A program made the translations under genes and the position numbers. From Pseudoxanthomonas sp. PXM03 (GTDB lineage Bacteria > Pseudomonadota > Gammaproteobacteria > Xanthomonadales > Xanthomonadaceae), in NCBI RefSeq assembly GCF_014852005.1, contig NZ_JACVAU010000001.1:270001-334000 (forward strand): a stretch of DNA of 64,000 nt. Direction: 5' to 3'. This document shows, piece after piece, positions 31,611-42,509 of this stretch (the stretch's first letter is position 1; every line of letters starts with the position of its first letter). The notes beneath the pieces are model-generated. The model had not been told where the DNA came from. It was given only the letters and a program-made list of their open reading frames with translations, and made no database searches.

Positions 31611-32348
31611 TCAGCCGCGACACTCCATGGGCAGCCATTTGTCGTCGATTTCCGACGAACACTGCCATTCGGTGTGGTCGCTCCCCATGTCCCACCACAG
31701 CTTCCTGCCGTCGATCTGCGCGTTGCCGGTATTGCCGAACTCCAGCTCGAAACCGCAGGTGCCATCGTCGAAGTCGCCGACGACGGCGCGCGTGATGTAG
31801 GTACCCGCGTAGCTTTCCGGCGTGCCGATGCCGCCTTCGCCATTGGTGGGGCAGCGCCCTTCGCGGTCATGGAAGGCCTTCACGTCGCTGCGCAGTTCGA
31901 AGTTGTCGATCACCGCCTGGGAAACCTTCGAGCGCAGGGTGTAATCGTTGTACGCAGGGATCGCGATGGCGGCCAGGATGCCGCCGATGCCGACGCAGGG
32001 CAGCACCAGTGCCGCCGCCACGATCAGTGCGATCCTGCCGCCCGACATTCCTTTCTTGGCGACGGGCTGCGCGGGTGTGCGCAACAGGCGTTCCTGCGCG
32101 GAAGAAGCGGCAACATGCGCCGACGGCGGAGGTGGAACGGGCGGTGGCGTCCCGCCGCCATCGGCCGGTGCCGCATGCAGTCCCAGCTCGGCGGAAAACT
32201 CCCGCAGCGGCAGCCACTCGGGCAGGCCTTCGCGCCAGACAAGGCTGTCCAGCGCGACGCGGCCATAACGGTAATGGGTGACCAGTTCTTCCGACGACAC
32301 CGGCCCGTGCTGCTGACGGTTCCGGTCAGCGTAGTACCAACCCGACAT
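31611..32348 (-). CDS. GYF_2 domain fused to a pilin-like segment
   Basis: 245 residues. GYF_2 domain (GWYYADRNRQQHGPVSSEEL, SLVWREGLPEWLPLREF), a Pro-rich linker, a hydrophobic helix (IALIVAAALVLPCVGIGGIL) running into AAIAIPAYNDYTLRSKVSQA, which is the N-terminal helix signature of type IV pilins, then a small domain with four Cys (CPTNGEG, DGTCGFEL, WQCSSEI, PMECRG). The pilin-like helix is internal, so it is probably a membrane anchor with an exported pilin-type domain rather than a pilus subunit. Confidence 0.82.
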   Translation of the reverse strand: MSGWYYADRNRQQHGPVSSEELVTHYRYGRVALDSLVWREGLPEWLPLREFSAELGLHAAPADGGGTPPPVPPPPSAHVAASSAQERLLRTPAQPVAKKGMSGGRIALIVAAALVLPCVGIGGILAAIAIPAYNDYTLRSKVSQAVIDNFELRSDVKAFHDREGRCPTNGEGGIGTPESYAGTYITRAVVGDFDDGTCGFELEFGNTGNAQIDGRKLWWDMGSDHTEWQCSSEIDDKWLPMECRG

Positions 32349-32374
32349 GCTTCCCCCTGAAGCGTTTCAACGCC

Positions 32375-32848
32375 TCAGTGTACCGGCTCGGGTTCGTCCG
32401 CAAACATCTGGGTTTCCATCCACGCGTAGGCGGCTTCCGAGCCGGGTTGGTTGAACAGCACCATCAGCACGACCCACTTCAGGTCGTCCAGGTCCAGTTC
32501 GTCCTGGTCCAGTGCCATTGCACGGTCCAGCACCAGCTCGCGCTGGTCCGCGTCCAGTACGCCATGCTGCTCCAGGAACAGCAGGAAGCCCCGGCATTCG
32601 ACGTCTAGCTTTTCCAGCTCGGGACCGTGGAAGACGCGGGTGGGGCCGCCCACACGTGGCGTCGACGCGGCCGGCCGCTGGTCGGCCAGGGCATCGAGCC
32701 AATCGAAGGCCTTGCTGATTTCGGCGGGGCTGAAACCGGCCTGGATCAGGCCGTTCTGGAGAGAGTCGCGATCGCGGACGGGGTCCGCATCTTCAGTGAA
32801 GTAATGTTCGAACAGGTACAGCAGTACATCCAGGATGCTCTCTTTCAT
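32375..32848 (-). CDS. smg: Smg family protein (DUF494)
   Basis: 157 residues, [19 protein letters not shown] at the N terminus and the acidic helical body of DUF494/Smg proteins ([20 protein letters not shown]). Starts inside the end of dprA with an ATGA overlap. The dprA-smg order is widespread in gammaproteobacteria. Molecular function unknown. Confidence 0.93.
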   Translation of the reverse strand: MKESILDVLLYLFEHYFTEDADPVRDRDSLQNGLIQAGFSPAEISKAFDWLDALADQRPAASTPRVGGPTRVFHGPELEKLDVECRGFLLFLEQHGVLDADQRELVLDRAMALDQDELDLDDLKWVVLMVLFNQPGSEAAYAWMETQMFADEPEPVH

Positions 32849-34020
32849 TGCCCCTCGGCCTGCGTCATCGACGCTGTGGAGGTGAAGAAACCGGTCTTTC
32901 TCTGGTATCGGCCGTGTTCCGCCGTTACTAAGCCATCCAGTTCCATGACCAGCAGCATGGAGGACAGTTCCGCAGCCGTCAATCCGGTTCGTGAGACGAG
33001 CTGATCCATACCTGTTGGGTCGTGACCCAAGCCTTCCCACAACTTCTGGTAGTCGGCGTCCAGTCGCAAGGGCGTCTCGCCTGGCCCTGCGATTGCCGCC
33101 GATTCAGTCTCGCCTAGGCGGCCACGCAAGGCGTTGGCGAGGTCTGCGGCCAATGGCGCCACCGCCTCGATGACTTCCTGCGCGCATTCCACCAAGGCGG
33201 CGCCGTCCCGGATCAGGCGGTGGCAGCCCCGCGCCAAGGGGTTGTGGATCGAGCCGGGGATGGCGAAGACCTCGCGCCCGGCTTCGCCGGCCTGGCGGGC
33301 AGTGATCAACGCGCCTGACCGCTCGGCGGCTTCGACCACGAGCGTGCCCAGCGTCAGGCCCGCGAGGATGCGGTTGCGCGAAGGGAAATGGCTGCGCATC
33401 GCAGGTGTTCCGGGTGGGTGTTCACTGACCACGGCGCCCTGGGTGGCCAGGCGATCGCGCAGCCGGTCATGCCCCGGGGGATAGGCGATGTCCGGGCCGG
33501 TGCCGACGACCGCAAGGGTAGTGCCGGGCCCCAGCGCCAGCGCGGCCTCGTGCGCTGCGGCGTCGATACCCCGCGCCATGCCGCTTGCCACCACGATCCC
33601 TGTCGATGCGAGCGCCCGTGCGAAGGCGTGGGCATTGTCCCGTCCCCCGCTGGTCGGCGCGCGGCTGCCGACCACGGCGACGGCGGCCCGCCACAGCAGG
33701 GTTGGATCGCCTTCGACGAACAGCGCCAGCGGCGGGCTTCCGATCTGCCGCAGCGGGGCCGGGTAGTCCGCGTCGTGCCAGCCGATCAGATGATGACCGG
33801 GGGCCTGCAGCCACTCCAGTGTTCTCATATGTGCGTCATCGGCAGGGCCGCGCAGACGGGTGATCTGTACGTCATCCATTCCTGCCGCTCGCCAGGCGCT
33901 TGCTCCTGCCCGGAGGGCCGCCGCCGGTGTGCCGTGCTGGTCGAGCAGGCGTCGGCGGCACAACACCGGGCCACTGGCCAGGACCAGTCTGGCCAGTGCG
34001 ATCGTGTCGTCGGTATGCAT
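32845..34020 (-). CDS. dprA: DNA processing protein DprA
   Basis: 391 residues; loads RecA on incoming single-stranded DNA in natural transformation. SAM-like N-terminal part, Rossmann-like domain with [60 protein letters not shown] and [20 protein letters not shown], and a C-terminal winged-helix (about 320-380). Suggests competence potential in the host. Confidence 0.96.
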   Translation of the reverse strand: MHTDDTIALARLVLASGPVLCRRRLLDQHGTPAAALRAGASAWRAAGMDDVQITRLRGPADDAHMRTLEWLQAPGHHLIGWHDADYPAPLRQIGSPPLALFVEGDPTLLWRAAVAVVGSRAPTSGGRDNAHAFARALASTGIVVASGMARGIDAAAHEAALALGPGTTLAVVGTGPDIAYPPGHDRLRDRLATQGAVVSEHPPGTPAMRSHFPSRNRILAGLTLGTLVVEAAERSGALITARQAGEAGREVFAIPGSIHNPLARGCHRLIRDGAALVECAQEVIEAVAPLAADLANALRGRLGETESAAIAGPGETPLRLDADYQKLWEGLGHDPTGMDQLVSRTGLTAAELSSMLLVMELDGLVTAEHGRYQRKTGFFTSTASMTQAEGQ

Positions 34021-34044
34021 GCCGCGAGCGTAGGCCGGAAACGA

Positions 34045-34068
34045 CGACGGCGCCCTCGGGCGCCGTCG
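34045..34068 (-). terminator. Terminator-like hairpin after the LysM gene
   Basis: CGACGGCGCC and GGCGCCGTCG form a perfect 10-bp stem around CTCG, 31 nt downstream of the LysM stop on the minus strand. Only a short T-containing tail (TCGTTTCC) follows. It separates the LysM gene from dprA. Confidence 0.55.
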
Positions 34069-34098
34069 CGGTCTTGCGTAGGAATTGCCTGACGCGTG

Positions 34099-35223
34099 TC
34101 AGTAGGTCGCGTCGGGGTGCTTCAGCTCGTAGCCGACGCGGGTGGCCTCCACGCCTTCCATGACCAGCGCGTAGCTGACCTTGTCGAAGGTGCGGAACAC
34201 CATCGCATGGCTGGCGTACTCGTCAGGCAGGCTGACGCGGCCGGCGCCCGACTTCGGCGACTCGCTGATACGCGAGGATTCCGGATGGGCCATGCGGTTG
34301 GCGGTGTGGCTGCCATTGCGCCAGATCGAGAACACAGTGCCGTTGTCCACGCCGTCCAGGCGGCCGCCGGAGATGGCGATCACGTCGCGCGTACCGCCCG
34401 AGGTGAGGGCATCCGCCACCGCCAGCACGCGCAACTTGCCGGCCGGATCGCTGGCGGGCGGGTGCGGGAAGAAGTGCAGGTCGTAGGGCTGTGCGTCCAC
34501 CGGGATCAGGCGGTCACCGACGCGGACCTCATGTCCGCCGATGTCGGCGACCAGCGTGCTGACCTCGGTGCCCGGGACGACACCCCGGGTGAAGGTCGCC
34601 ACGTTGACCTTGGCCAGTTCGTAGCCCAGGAAAGCGCCCTTGCCACTCTGTTCGACGATGTCCTTCCACTGGTCCACTTCGCCGCGGATGGTCTTGCCGC
34701 GGAAGTCCAGGTCCTGCGCGCGCGGGTTGTCGGTGAAGCGGGCCGTCGGCCGGACCACCGCGAAGCGCTGGCCCGGCTGCGCGCCCTCCAGTCCGCGGAC
34801 GTAGATGTTGTGGCCGCCGGAGCCGCGCAGGCGGTCTTCATCCAGCCCTGCGACATGCGGCAAGCTTTCGAAGCTGTCGACGACGCGGCGATCCTTCAGG
34901 TACGCCTCGATGTCGGACAGCGGGATGGCGTTCAGCGGGGCTTCCTGGCGCGGGCCCGGCTGCACGGCCACGCGGTCCAGATAGGCCAGGCTGATCACGT
35001 CGCCCGGATAGATCAGGTGCGGGTTCTGGATCTGCGGATTGGCTTGCCAGATCTCCGGCCACAGCCAGGGCTTCTTGAGGAAGCGCGCCGAAATATCCCA
35101 CAGCGTGTCGCCACGCTTGACCACGTAGGTATCAGGGTGGCTCCCCGCCATCTCGGCAGCGGCCGCGTAAGTGCCGACGGTCAGCGCCGCAACGGCGAGA
35201 ACCGTACGAAAATATTTAAACAT
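34099..35223 (-). CDS. LysM domain secreted protein
   Basis: 374 residues with a signal peptide ([16 protein letters not shown]) and one LysM domain ([40 protein letters not shown], about 32-85) that should bind peptidoglycan. The rest is a ~280-residue family-specific domain of unknown fold. A gene of this kind commonly lies between def and dprA in this and related groups. An in-frame extension upstream into def is a shadow. Divergent from def. Confidence 0.9.
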   Translation of the reverse strand: MFKYFRTVLAVAALTVGTYAAAAEMAGSHPDTYVVKRGDTLWDISARFLKKPWLWPEIWQANPQIQNPHLIYPGDVISLAYLDRVAVQPGPRQEAPLNAIPLSDIEAYLKDRRVVDSFESLPHVAGLDEDRLRGSGGHNIYVRGLEGAQPGQRFAVVRPTARFTDNPRAQDLDFRGKTIRGEVDQWKDIVEQSGKGAFLGYELAKVNVATFTRGVVPGTEVSTLVADIGGHEVRVGDRLIPVDAQPYDLHFFPHPPASDPAGKLRVLAVADALTSGGTRDVIAISGGRLDGVDNGTVFSIWRNGSHTANRMAHPESSRISESPKSGAGRVSLPDEYASHAMVFRTFDKVSYALVMEGVEATRVGYELKHPDATY

Positions 35224-35259
35224 GGCGGTATCTACCTGATTCCCCGACAGGTGGTCAGC

Positions 35260-35306
35260 ACTATAGTCCAGAAAACCCGACGCAAAGCAAGCGCCCGCGT
35301 TAGAAT
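35260..35306. promoter_or_regulatory. Divergent promoter elements, LysM gene and def
   Basis: In the 132-nt gap, TATAGT on the minus strand (35265-35260) is a good -10 for the LysM gene and TAGAAT (35301-35306) a good -10 for def. No strong -35 hexamers are seen for either. Confidence 0.45.
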
Positions 35307-35355
35307 TCGTGAGGGCTTGCCGGATTCCACTGGCGCCCCCATCCAGAGAAGCATC

Positions 35356-35868
35356 ATGGCCCTGCTCCCCATCCTCGAATTCCCCGATCCCCGCCTGCGC
35401 ACGAAGGCCGTGCCGGTGGATGCGGGGCATGTGACCTCGTCGGCGTTCCAGCGCCTGCTGGACGACATGTTCGAGACCATGTACGACGCTCCCGGCATTG
35501 GCCTGGCCGCCAGCCAGGTGGATGTGCACCAGCGTTTCATGGTGATCGACATCAGTGAAGAGAAGAACCAGCCGCAGGTCTTCATCAATCCCGAGCTGAG
35601 CGACAAGTCGGGCGAACAGGTCTACCAGGAAGGCTGCCTCTCCGTCCCGGGCATCTTTGCCGACGTGACCCGTGCCGATGCGGTCACCGTGCGTTTCCTC
35701 GACCGCCAGGGGCAGCCGCAGGAACTGCGGGCCGATGGCCTGCTGGCGGTCTGCATCCAGCATGAGATGGACCACCTGGACGGCAAGCTGTTCGTCGATT
35801 ACCTCTCGCCGCTGAAGCGCGAAATGGTGCGCAAGAAACTGGCCAAGCAGCGCAAGCACGTCGCCTGA
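35356..35868 (+). CDS. def: Peptide deformylase
   Basis: 170 residues; removes the formyl group from nascent Met. The three metal/active-site motifs are intact: [16 protein letters not shown] (metal Cys) and QHEMDHLDG (HExxH). First gene of def-fmt-rsmB. Confidence 0.97.
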   Translation: MALLPILEFPDPRLRTKAVPVDAGHVTSSAFQRLLDDMFETMYDAPGIGLAASQVDVHQRFMVIDISEEKNQPQVFINPELSDKSGEQVYQEGCLSVPGIFADVTRADAVTVRFLDRQGQPQELRADGLLAVCIQHEMDHLDGKLFVDYLSPLKREMVRKKLAKQRKHVA

Positions 35869-35943
35869 CGTGCGGGCGTGGCGGGATCGGGTGCCGGGCT
35901 GGTCCCGCCCGTTCCGATATCCCTTTCCTGAGGTCTCACCCGC

Positions 35944-36864
35944 ATGAGAATCGTCTTCGCCGGCACGCCGGCGTTCGCCGTGCCCAGCCTGCGCGCCGCA
36001 CATGCCCACCATGAAGTCGTCGCGGTCTACACCCAGCCCGATCGCCCGGCGGGGCGCGGGCGCGGGCTGACCCCTTCGCCCGTCAAGCTGGAAGCGATCC
36101 AGCGCGGCATCCCGGTGCTGCAGCCGCTCTCGCTGAGTAAGAAGTCCACCCAGGACGCACTGCGCGAGATGCAACCGGACGTCATGGTGGTGGTGGCTTA
36201 TGGCTTGATCCTTCCGCAGGCGGTCCTGGACATTCCCCAGTACGGTTGCTGGAACGTACACGCCTCGCTGCTGCCGCGCTGGCGCGGTGCCGCGCCGATC
36301 CAGCGTGCCATCGAGGCGGGCGATACCGAGACGGGTGTCTGCCTGATGCAGATGGAAGCGGGTCTGGACACCGGGCCGGTGCTGCTGGCGCAGAGCATGC
36401 CGATTGGTCCGGAAGATACCGGCGGGCAACTCCACGACCGGCTTTCCGATCTGGGCGCCCAGGTGTTGCGCGATGCATTGGGTCTGCTGCGTGCCGGCGT
36501 CCGCCTGCCGCCGCATCCCCAGGCGGAAGAGGGCGTGGCGTACGCGCACAAGCTGGACAAGGCCGAAGCGAAGCTCGACTGGGCGCAACCGGCCGGAGTG
36601 CTGGCCCGCAAGGTGCGTGCGTTCAATCCCTGGCCCGTGGCCGAAGCGCAGGTCGCCGGCGAGCGCTTGCGCATCCACGGCGCGGTTGTGGTGGACCAGT
36701 CTCACGGCGCCACGCCGGGCACGTTGCTTGCGGCAGGCCGGCAGGGGTTGGACATCGCCTGCGGCGATGGCGTCCTGCGCCTGCGTGTCGTCCAGCGGGA
36801 AGGGGGCAAGGCCATCACCGCGGCGGACTACCTCAACGCACGGCGCGATCTGGTGACGGCATGA
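35944..36864 (+). CDS. fmt: Methionyl-tRNA formyltransferase
   Basis: 306 residues; formylates initiator Met-tRNA. Visible: [35 protein letters not shown] with the catalytic HxSLLP pattern, and the C-terminal OB-like domain. Its stop overlaps the rsmB ATG (ATGA). Confidence 0.97.
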   Translation: MRIVFAGTPAFAVPSLRAAHAHHEVVAVYTQPDRPAGRGRGLTPSPVKLEAIQRGIPVLQPLSLSKKSTQDALREMQPDVMVVVAYGLILPQAVLDIPQYGCWNVHASLLPRWRGAAPIQRAIEAGDTETGVCLMQMEAGLDTGPVLLAQSMPIGPEDTGGQLHDRLSDLGAQVLRDALGLLRAGVRLPPHPQAEEGVAYAHKLDKAEAKLDWAQPAGVLARKVRAFNPWPVAEAQVAGERLRIHGAVVVDQSHGATPGTLLAAGRQGLDIACGDGVLRLRVVQREGGKAITAADYLNARRDLVTA

Positions 36865-38156
36865 ACACGCAGGCCGGCGTCGCGGTACGGGTCCTGGCTA
36901 CCCGTGTCGTCGATGCCGTGATGCACCGTGGCCGTTCGCTGAAAGCGGAACTGGCCGCCTGCCTGCCCCGCATCGATGACGCACGGGATCGCGCGTTGCT
37001 GGAGGCGATCTGTTTCGCCGTGCTGCGCTCGCGTGCCCGCAGCGAGGCAGCGCTGGGGCAGTGGATGAGCAGGCCGCTGGGGCCGCGCGACAACGAGTTG
37101 CGTGCGCTCCTGCACGTGGGGTTCGCGCAGGTGGTCGTCCTTGGGCTTCCCCCGCACGCGGCGCTGTCGGCAACCGTGGAAGCCGTGCGCGCGCTGGGGA
37201 GGCCGCACCAGGACAAGGTCGTGAATGCGCTGCTGCGTCGTGCGCAGCGTGAAGGCCTGCCCGCTGTGCCTGCTGACGCGCTCTGGCCGGAATGGCTGCG
37301 CCGGCAGATCAGGGCCGATTGGCCGCAGCATGCCGAGGCGATCTTCGAGGCCAGCCAGCAGGAAGCGCCGCTGTGGTTGAGAGTCAATCGATCTCGTGGA
37401 AGTCGCGACGAGTACCGGCAACGACTGGCGGATGCGGGCATCGTGGCGGACCTCGCAGAAAAGATGGCGGATGCGCTGGTCCTGCGCGAACCGCTGGCCG
37501 CCACGGCGTTGCCCGGCTTCGCCCAGGGTCATGTCTCCGTGCAGGACGGGGCCGCACAGCGCGTGGCCGATCTGGCAGCTGCATTGCCCAAGGGAGCCCG
37601 CGTGCTGGACATGTGTGCTGCGCCCGGGGGCAAGTCCGCGCACCTGCTGGAACGTGATCCTTCATTGCGACTGGTTGCACTGGATGTGGACGCCCGCCGG
37701 TTGCAGCGCGTCCGGGAGACACTCGATCGGGTGGGTGTCAGCGCACACTTGCAGGCAGCCGACGCCACCGATACGGCGTCCTGGTGGGATGGCCAGCCGT
37801 TCGATGTCGTGCTGCTGGATGCGCCCTGCTCCGCCACGGGCATCGTGCGCCGGCAACCGGACGTGCTGCTGCATCGGCGGGCCGAGGACATTGCGGCGCT
37901 GACGCGGCTGCAAGCCAACCTGCTGGATGCGGCTTGGCATGTCCTGGCCCGCGGCGGGCAACTGATCTACACGACATGTTCGATTCTGCGCGCGGAGAAC
38001 GGGCGACAGGTAGATGCGTTCCGCTCACGCCACCCGGAAGCGGTGCTGGATGCACTGGATGACGCATGGGGTCACGAAGACGCGGGCGGCCGGCAGTGTT
38101 TGCCCGGGGAGGAGGACCGCGACGGGTTCTTCTACGCATCATGGCGCAAAGGGTGA
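36861..38156 (+). CDS. rsmB: 16S rRNA m5C967 methyltransferase RsmB
   Basis: 431 residues. N-terminal NusB-like RNA-binding domain (about 5-140), then a SAM-dependent domain: [34 protein letters not shown] with the first catalytic Cys and [11 protein letters not shown] with the second. The longer frame upstream of 36861 is out of place inside fmt. Confidence 0.96.
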   Translation: MNTQAGVAVRVLATRVVDAVMHRGRSLKAELAACLPRIDDARDRALLEAICFAVLRSRARSEAALGQWMSRPLGPRDNELRALLHVGFAQVVVLGLPPHAALSATVEAVRALGRPHQDKVVNALLRRAQREGLPAVPADALWPEWLRRQIRADWPQHAEAIFEASQQEAPLWLRVNRSRGSRDEYRQRLADAGIVADLAEKMADALVLREPLAATALPGFAQGHVSVQDGAAQRVADLAAALPKGARVLDMCAAPGGKSAHLLERDPSLRLVALDVDARRLQRVRETLDRVGVSAHLQAADATDTASWWDGQPFDVVLLDAPCSATGIVRRQPDVLLHRRAEDIAALTRLQANLLDAAWHVLARGGQLIYTTCSILRAENGRQVDAFRSRHPEAVLDALDDAWGHEDAGGRQCLPGEEDRDGFFYASWRKG

Positions 38157-38369
38157 ACCCCGTCGCAGGACGCGGCCTGACCCGACTGCATGGGGCGTAC
38201 CGCGTGCCGAGAGTGCGTCGATTGCCGCATACTTCCGCGCGCAGAGAACCGTCGATTCACATCACTTTGACGTAACAAGGAAGCGGTTGGCTCAGACTCT
38301 GTTTCCCGGGGTACCGCCTGCCGCCTTCATGATCGTGCCGCCACAATCCGCAGGACCCGAGGTGTACAG

Positions 38370-39584
38370 GTGAGGAGCTATCGTCGACAGGATGTCGCGC
38401 GTGGATTGGCGTGGCTGGCGGGATTCAGCGCGGCCACGCTGCTGGTGGTGCCCAAGGGACTGTCCGTATTCGCGATACTGATGCTGGCGGCAACCTTGGC
38501 CGTGCTCCCCGACCTCTGGCGCAGTGGACGCACAATCCCACGTGCCTGGTATGCGTTGTTGGCGGCGGCATTGATCGTTGTCGCGATCACGGCCATCTCC
38601 ACCTGGACGGCTGGCGCGGGTTGGACAGCGCTGGACAATCCTTCGCGCGCGCTGCTGCTGCCCTGGTGCGCCTGGTTGGCATGGACGACTGGCGTGCGAA
38701 TGTCGAGCCTGTGGTATGGCGCGCTGGCGGGGCTGCTCATCGCGTTCGCCATCTCGATCGTGCAGGTGTGGCTGGGCGTCGAGCGGGCTGGCGGTGACGC
38801 AAACCCGATCGTGTTCGCGAACGCGGTGCTGACGTTGCTGGTGGTCGCGGTGTTCTGTCGGCCGCCGGGCAGGGGTCTCCTGATGCCGCTGCTGTTGGTG
38901 GGGGTGATCGTGCTGGCCAATGTGGCCGTCATTCTCAGCGGCAGCCGCGGTGCGCTGCTGGGCCTGGGATTGGTGGTCCTGATGTTGCTGGTGGGCGGTG
39001 CAACGCAGTACCGGTGGCGGCGGCTGAGTATCGCCGGCGGTGTGCTCGCGACCCTGTTCGTCGCGCTATGGACCGTGCCATGGCTGTCCACCCAGTTCAG
39101 GCTGGACCAACTGCATGCGGACGTGTCCGGCTATGCGCTGGGCCAGGTGGACAAGCCGATCAGCGCGCGCCTCGCGCTTCTCTCCGTGGCATGGGATGCT
39201 TTCCGGGAGTCACCGCTCACCGGTATCGGGATCGACGCCTTCGAGGCGCGCGTGGATGCCAGCGTCTATTGCAGGGGTGCGGAGCGGCACTTCTGTGGGC
39301 TGGGGCACGCACACAACGACCTGGCTCAATGGGGCGCGACCATGGGGGTCGCCGGGATCATCGGCTTGCTGGCCCTGTATCTGCTCCCGCTGGTAGTCGC
39401 GACGCGCCAGATCCGCACGGGACGCACGGGGGAGGCGGCAGGAGCCCCTTGGGCGGCCGGCATGCTGGTGGCCATCTACATGGTTTCCGGCCTGACGCAG
39501 TCCATGTTCTCCCACGCGCTCAGCACGAGTGCGTACGTGGTGCTGGTAGGACTGCTGCTTGGCATCGGCATGCGAAACGAGTGA
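38370..39584 (+). CDS. O-antigen ligase/polymerase-like membrane protein
   Basis: 404 residues with about ten transmembrane helices and the Wzy_C/WaaL-type periplasmic loop: ILSGSRGALLGLGLVVLM, ESPLTGIGIDAFEARV and HAHNDLAQWGATMG. Expected to ligate O-chain to lipid A-core or to polymerise a polysaccharide. Starts with GTG at 38370. The 213-nt gap before it shows no gene. First of the envelope locus. Confidence 0.85.
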   Translation: MRSYRRQDVARGLAWLAGFSAATLLVVPKGLSVFAILMLAATLAVLPDLWRSGRTIPRAWYALLAAALIVVAITAISTWTAGAGWTALDNPSRALLLPWCAWLAWTTGVRMSSLWYGALAGLLIAFAISIVQVWLGVERAGGDANPIVFANAVLTLLVVAVFCRPPGRGLLMPLLLVGVIVLANVAVILSGSRGALLGLGLVVLMLLVGGATQYRWRRLSIAGGVLATLFVALWTVPWLSTQFRLDQLHADVSGYALGQVDKPISARLALLSVAWDAFRESPLTGIGIDAFEARVDASVYCRGAERHFCGLGHAHNDLAQWGATMGVAGIIGLLALYLLPLVVATRQIRTGRTGEAAGAPWAAGMLVAIYMVSGLTQSMFSHALSTSAYVVLVGLLLGIGMRNE

Positions 39585-39617
39585 GCGCGTGCCCGCGCAT
39601 CATTGCTGGCACATGCT

Positions 39618-40508
39618 TCATGCTGCGTTAGCGTGCTCTCCGCCTGCAGAACTCGCCAGATCGGCCAGTGACGCCTGGCCAGGCGTCTCAAGGTGCCTGT
39701 CCAGACCCAATAGGCTGCGCGTGCGCCGTCCGTGTTTCGTTTCGAAGATCAGCGCATCGTTGGCACTCGTTTCCCCATCGTGGCGTTCAGGGTGATACAG
39801 ATGGCTGGCGAGACCGGCGAAGCGGAGTGACCGACGCCTGAGGCCCAACCGTATGGCTCGAACCGCCAGGTCAACATCTTCGCGTCCCCATCCCTCGTAG
39901 CGTTCGTCGAAGCCGTTGAGTGCGACCAGATCTTCACGCCACCAAGCCTGGTTGCAGGTCTTGATGGCTTTCAGGGACGTGCTGGGACTCACAGCTGCGA
40001 TGCAGCGCGACAACCATGGCAGGCGCAAGGCGTGACGCCGTCGGCGAATGCCCGGATCGAAGAACCCCAAGGTGTAGGCGTCGCTGGCGAGTAGCCTGTC
40101 ACGACCGTCGGCATCGGTCAGCACGCGCATGCCTTGCACGAAGGTGTTACGTCGTGCAGCAGCAAGGTGATCGGCGACGAACGCAGGATGCGGCACCATG
40201 TCGCCATCGAGCAGGATCACGTACTCGCCGGAAGCGGCCGCGATGGCGCGGTTGCGGCACAGCGCAGCCCGGAAGCCCTGGTCGGGTTGCCAGCAATGAT
40301 GCAGAGGTATCGGATAGTCGCGTGCAATGCGCTCGATGCAGTCACGCGTGGCGGGGCCAGACCCGTCGTCGGCCACAATCACTTCACCAGGCAGTGTCTG
40401 CTGAGCTGCGAGCGCACGCAATGTCTTCGCCAGCGCCTCGGGCCAATTGAATGTCGTGACGACGACGCTGACCGAATGCGGCTTGCGCGAAGCGGGCTTG
40501 GTATTCAT
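39618..40508 (-). CDS. Family 2 glycosyltransferase with galactosyltransferase-type C terminus
   Basis: 296 residues: GT-A fold start VSVVVTTFNWPEALAKTLRA, VADDGSG, metal-binding LLDGDMVPHP, and C-terminal WWREDLVALNGFDERYEGWG with EDVDLAVRAIRLG, characteristic of Glyco_transf_7C proteins. ATG overlaps the stop of the preceding transferase by 4 nt. Cytoplasmic, acting on a sugar nucleotide; sugar not predictable. Similar in plan to the protein at 44422. Confidence 0.88.
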   Translation of the reverse strand: MNTKPASRKPHSVSVVVTTFNWPEALAKTLRALAAQQTLPGEVIVADDGSGPATRDCIERIARDYPIPLHHCWQPDQGFRAALCRNRAIAAASGEYVILLDGDMVPHPAFVADHLAAARRNTFVQGMRVLTDADGRDRLLASDAYTLGFFDPGIRRRRHALRLPWLSRCIAAVSPSTSLKAIKTCNQAWWREDLVALNGFDERYEGWGREDVDLAVRAIRLGLRRRSLRFAGLASHLYHPERHDGETSANDALIFETKHGRRTRSLLGLDRHLETPGQASLADLASSAGGEHANAA

Positions 40509-41416
40509 CGCTTCCCCATTCTGCGGCCAAGCATGATCCCGAGCGCCCGCTCCCATCGTTTCCACCATGGAGCCGTTCCGCGCAGCGCGAGCGAAGCATA
40601 CCGTTTGCGCTCCGTCCGCGAGGGCGCGACCTTCGTGCGGTACTCGTACTTGCCAAGATCCGCCGCGGACCGGTCGAGGCCGACGATGGTCGCGTAGTGG
40701 TTGATGATGCCGAGGTTGCGGACGCGGTTGCGGTACAACGAAACAGGGTCGCGACGCGTGGCCCACCAACCATTCTTCCCGTGCGAGCGATAGCGTACCT
40801 CGCCGGTCGGCAAGAAATACTTGCGGGCGCCGAGGATGCTGGCGCCGTGGACTACGCAGGCATCGGCGCACAGTCGCCACAATGAATCGAAGGAGGCCGG
40901 AAGGTCGAGCGTTCGCACGGCCCAGTGGCGGCGGAGCGAAAGTGCCGACGTGGGTGCGCCGTACCAGGGCTGGAATACGAGGGTGCTGATGGCGGTGAAG
41001 CCAAGATCGACGGGCTTCTCATCGAAGCGGATGTGCTCGCTGTCATCCCCGAAGACCTGCAGGTCACTGAAGACGAAGTCAACATCCGCGCGCTGGTCGT
41101 AAAGGCCGGCGAGTGCTTCCAGATAGCCAGGCTCCCACAGGTCGTCTGCATCCAGGAAGCAGACCACGTCGGCATCGGCTGACATTACGCCTCTTCGGAA
41201 CGCCGACAATTGCCCGCCATTCTCACCGAACAGGAGGGTCACACTGGGGTCGGCACCGTAACGTTGCCGGAGCAGTTCGGGCGAACCATCGCTGGATCCG
41301 TCGTCCACCACGATGACCTGTCGTGGCGCATGGCGTTGGGCCAATGCGCTGTCCACCGCAGCCTCGACGAACGCGCGGTAGTTGTAGTTCGTGACGACAA
41401 CGGCGAACGTGGTCAT
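40505..41416 (-). CDS. Family 2 glycosyltransferase
   Basis: 303 residues. FAVVVTNYNYRAFVEAAVDS, VVDDGSSDGS, and CFLDADDLWEPGYL with the DxD motif. Start at 41416 is 2 nt after the decarboxylase stop, so these three minus-strand genes form one operon. The 78-residue upstream extension of the frame overlaps the neighbour and is not used. Confidence 0.88.
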   Translation of the reverse strand: MTTFAVVVTNYNYRAFVEAAVDSALAQRHAPRQVIVVDDGSSDGSPELLRQRYGADPSVTLLFGENGGQLSAFRRGVMSADADVVCFLDADDLWEPGYLEALAGLYDQRADVDFVFSDLQVFGDDSEHIRFDEKPVDLGFTAISTLVFQPWYGAPTSALSLRRHWAVRTLDLPASFDSLWRLCADACVVHGASILGARKYFLPTGEVRYRSHGKNGWWATRRDPVSLYRNRVRNLGIINHYATIVGLDRSAADLGKYEYRTKVAPSRTERKRYASLALRGTAPWWKRWERALGIMLGRRMGKR

Positions 41417-41418
41417 GC

Positions 41419-42357
41419 CTAGGCCTGCAGCAGGCGGCGGAAGTAGGAGATGGTCTCTTTCAGTCCATCCTCCAGCGCGATACGGGGCTCCCATCCCAGC
41501 TTCTCGCGCGCCAGCGCGATATCCGGCTGGCGCTGCTTCGGGTCGTCGGAAGGCAGAGGCTGGAAGACCAGCCTGGAACGGCCGCCTACCAGAGCGAGCA
41601 CCTTTTCCGCCAGCTCCAGCATGCTGAACTCGCCGGGATTGCCGATGTTGACCGGGCCGGTGAAGCCGCGCTCTGTCTCCATCATGCGACCCATGGCTTC
41701 GATGAGGTCATCCACGTAGCAGAAGCTGCGTGTCTGGCTGCCATCGCCGTAGATGGTGATGTCGTCGCCGCGCAACGCCTGCACGATGAAATTGGACACG
41801 ACACGGCCGTCGTTGGGATGCATCCGAGGTCCGTAGGTATTGAAGATTCGTACGACCTTGATGTCGAGCTGGTGCTGGCGGAAGTAATCGAAGAACAGTG
41901 TTTCGGCGCAGCGCTTGCCCTCGTCATAGCAACTGCGGATGCCGATCGGGTTGACGCGCCCCCAGTAGCCTTCCTGCTGCGGATGCACCTCCGGGTCCCC
42001 GTACACCTCGCTGGTGGACGCTTGCAGGATGCGCGCATCGAGCCGCTTGGCCAGCCCCAGCATGTTGATGGCACCATGCACGCTGGTCTTCGTGGTCTGC
42101 ACCGGATCGTGCTGGTAATGCACGGGCGAGGCAGGACAGGCAAGGTTGAAGATGCGGTCCACTTCCACGTAGAGGGGGAAGGTCACATCGTGCCGCATCA
42201 ATTCGAAACGGGGATGACTGAGTAGGTGGGCAATGTTCTGTTTGTTGCCGGTGAAAAAGTTGTCGACACACAGTACGTCATGGCCTTGCTCGACCAGTCG
42301 CTCGCACAGGTGCGACCCGAGGAAGCCGGCTCCGCCGGTGACCAGGATGCGCTGCAT
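41419..42357 (-). CDS. UDP-glucuronate decarboxylase (UDP-xylose synthase type)
   Basis: 312 residues, extended [30 protein letters not shown](H)[23 protein letters not shown] and catalytic YDEGKRCAE (YxxxK), plus [20 protein letters not shown]. These match UXS enzymes, which convert UDP-GlcA to UDP-xylose. Supplies a pentose donor for the transferases next to it. First gene of its operon. Confidence 0.93.
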   Translation of the reverse strand: MQRILVTGGAGFLGSHLCERLVEQGHDVLCVDNFFTGNKQNIAHLLSHPRFELMRHDVTFPLYVEVDRIFNLACPASPVHYQHDPVQTTKTSVHGAINMLGLAKRLDARILQASTSEVYGDPEVHPQQEGYWGRVNPIGIRSCYDEGKRCAETLFFDYFRQHQLDIKVVRIFNTYGPRMHPNDGRVVSNFIVQALRGDDITIYGDGSQTRSFCYVDDLIEAMGRMMETERGFTGPVNIGNPGEFSMLELAEKVLALVGGRSRLVFQPLPSDDPKQRQPDIALAREKLGWEPRIALEDGLKETISYFRRLLQA

Positions 42358-42509
42358 GGGAAAAGGGGGTAGTGGGGACGCAGTATTTTCCCGGGACTGT
42401 GGGCTGAGGGTGGGGCCGCGCGTAAGCGCAAGACAGCCGCCAGTCAGGAAGTCATGCCAGTAGAGGATCGGCAGGCCTCCTGCACCCGGAATCTGCGTGG
42501 GAGTCTAGA

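Noticed and set aside
35224-36705. Long N-terminal extension of the LysM frame into def and fmt
   Set aside because: The extension is antisense to two conserved genes and lacks a ribosome site; the signal peptide at 35223 defines the real start.
38157-38369. Possible small gene in the rsmB to O-antigen-ligase gap
   Set aside because: No frame has a plausible ribosome site and composition is unremarkable; it probably holds only the promoter of the downstream gene.
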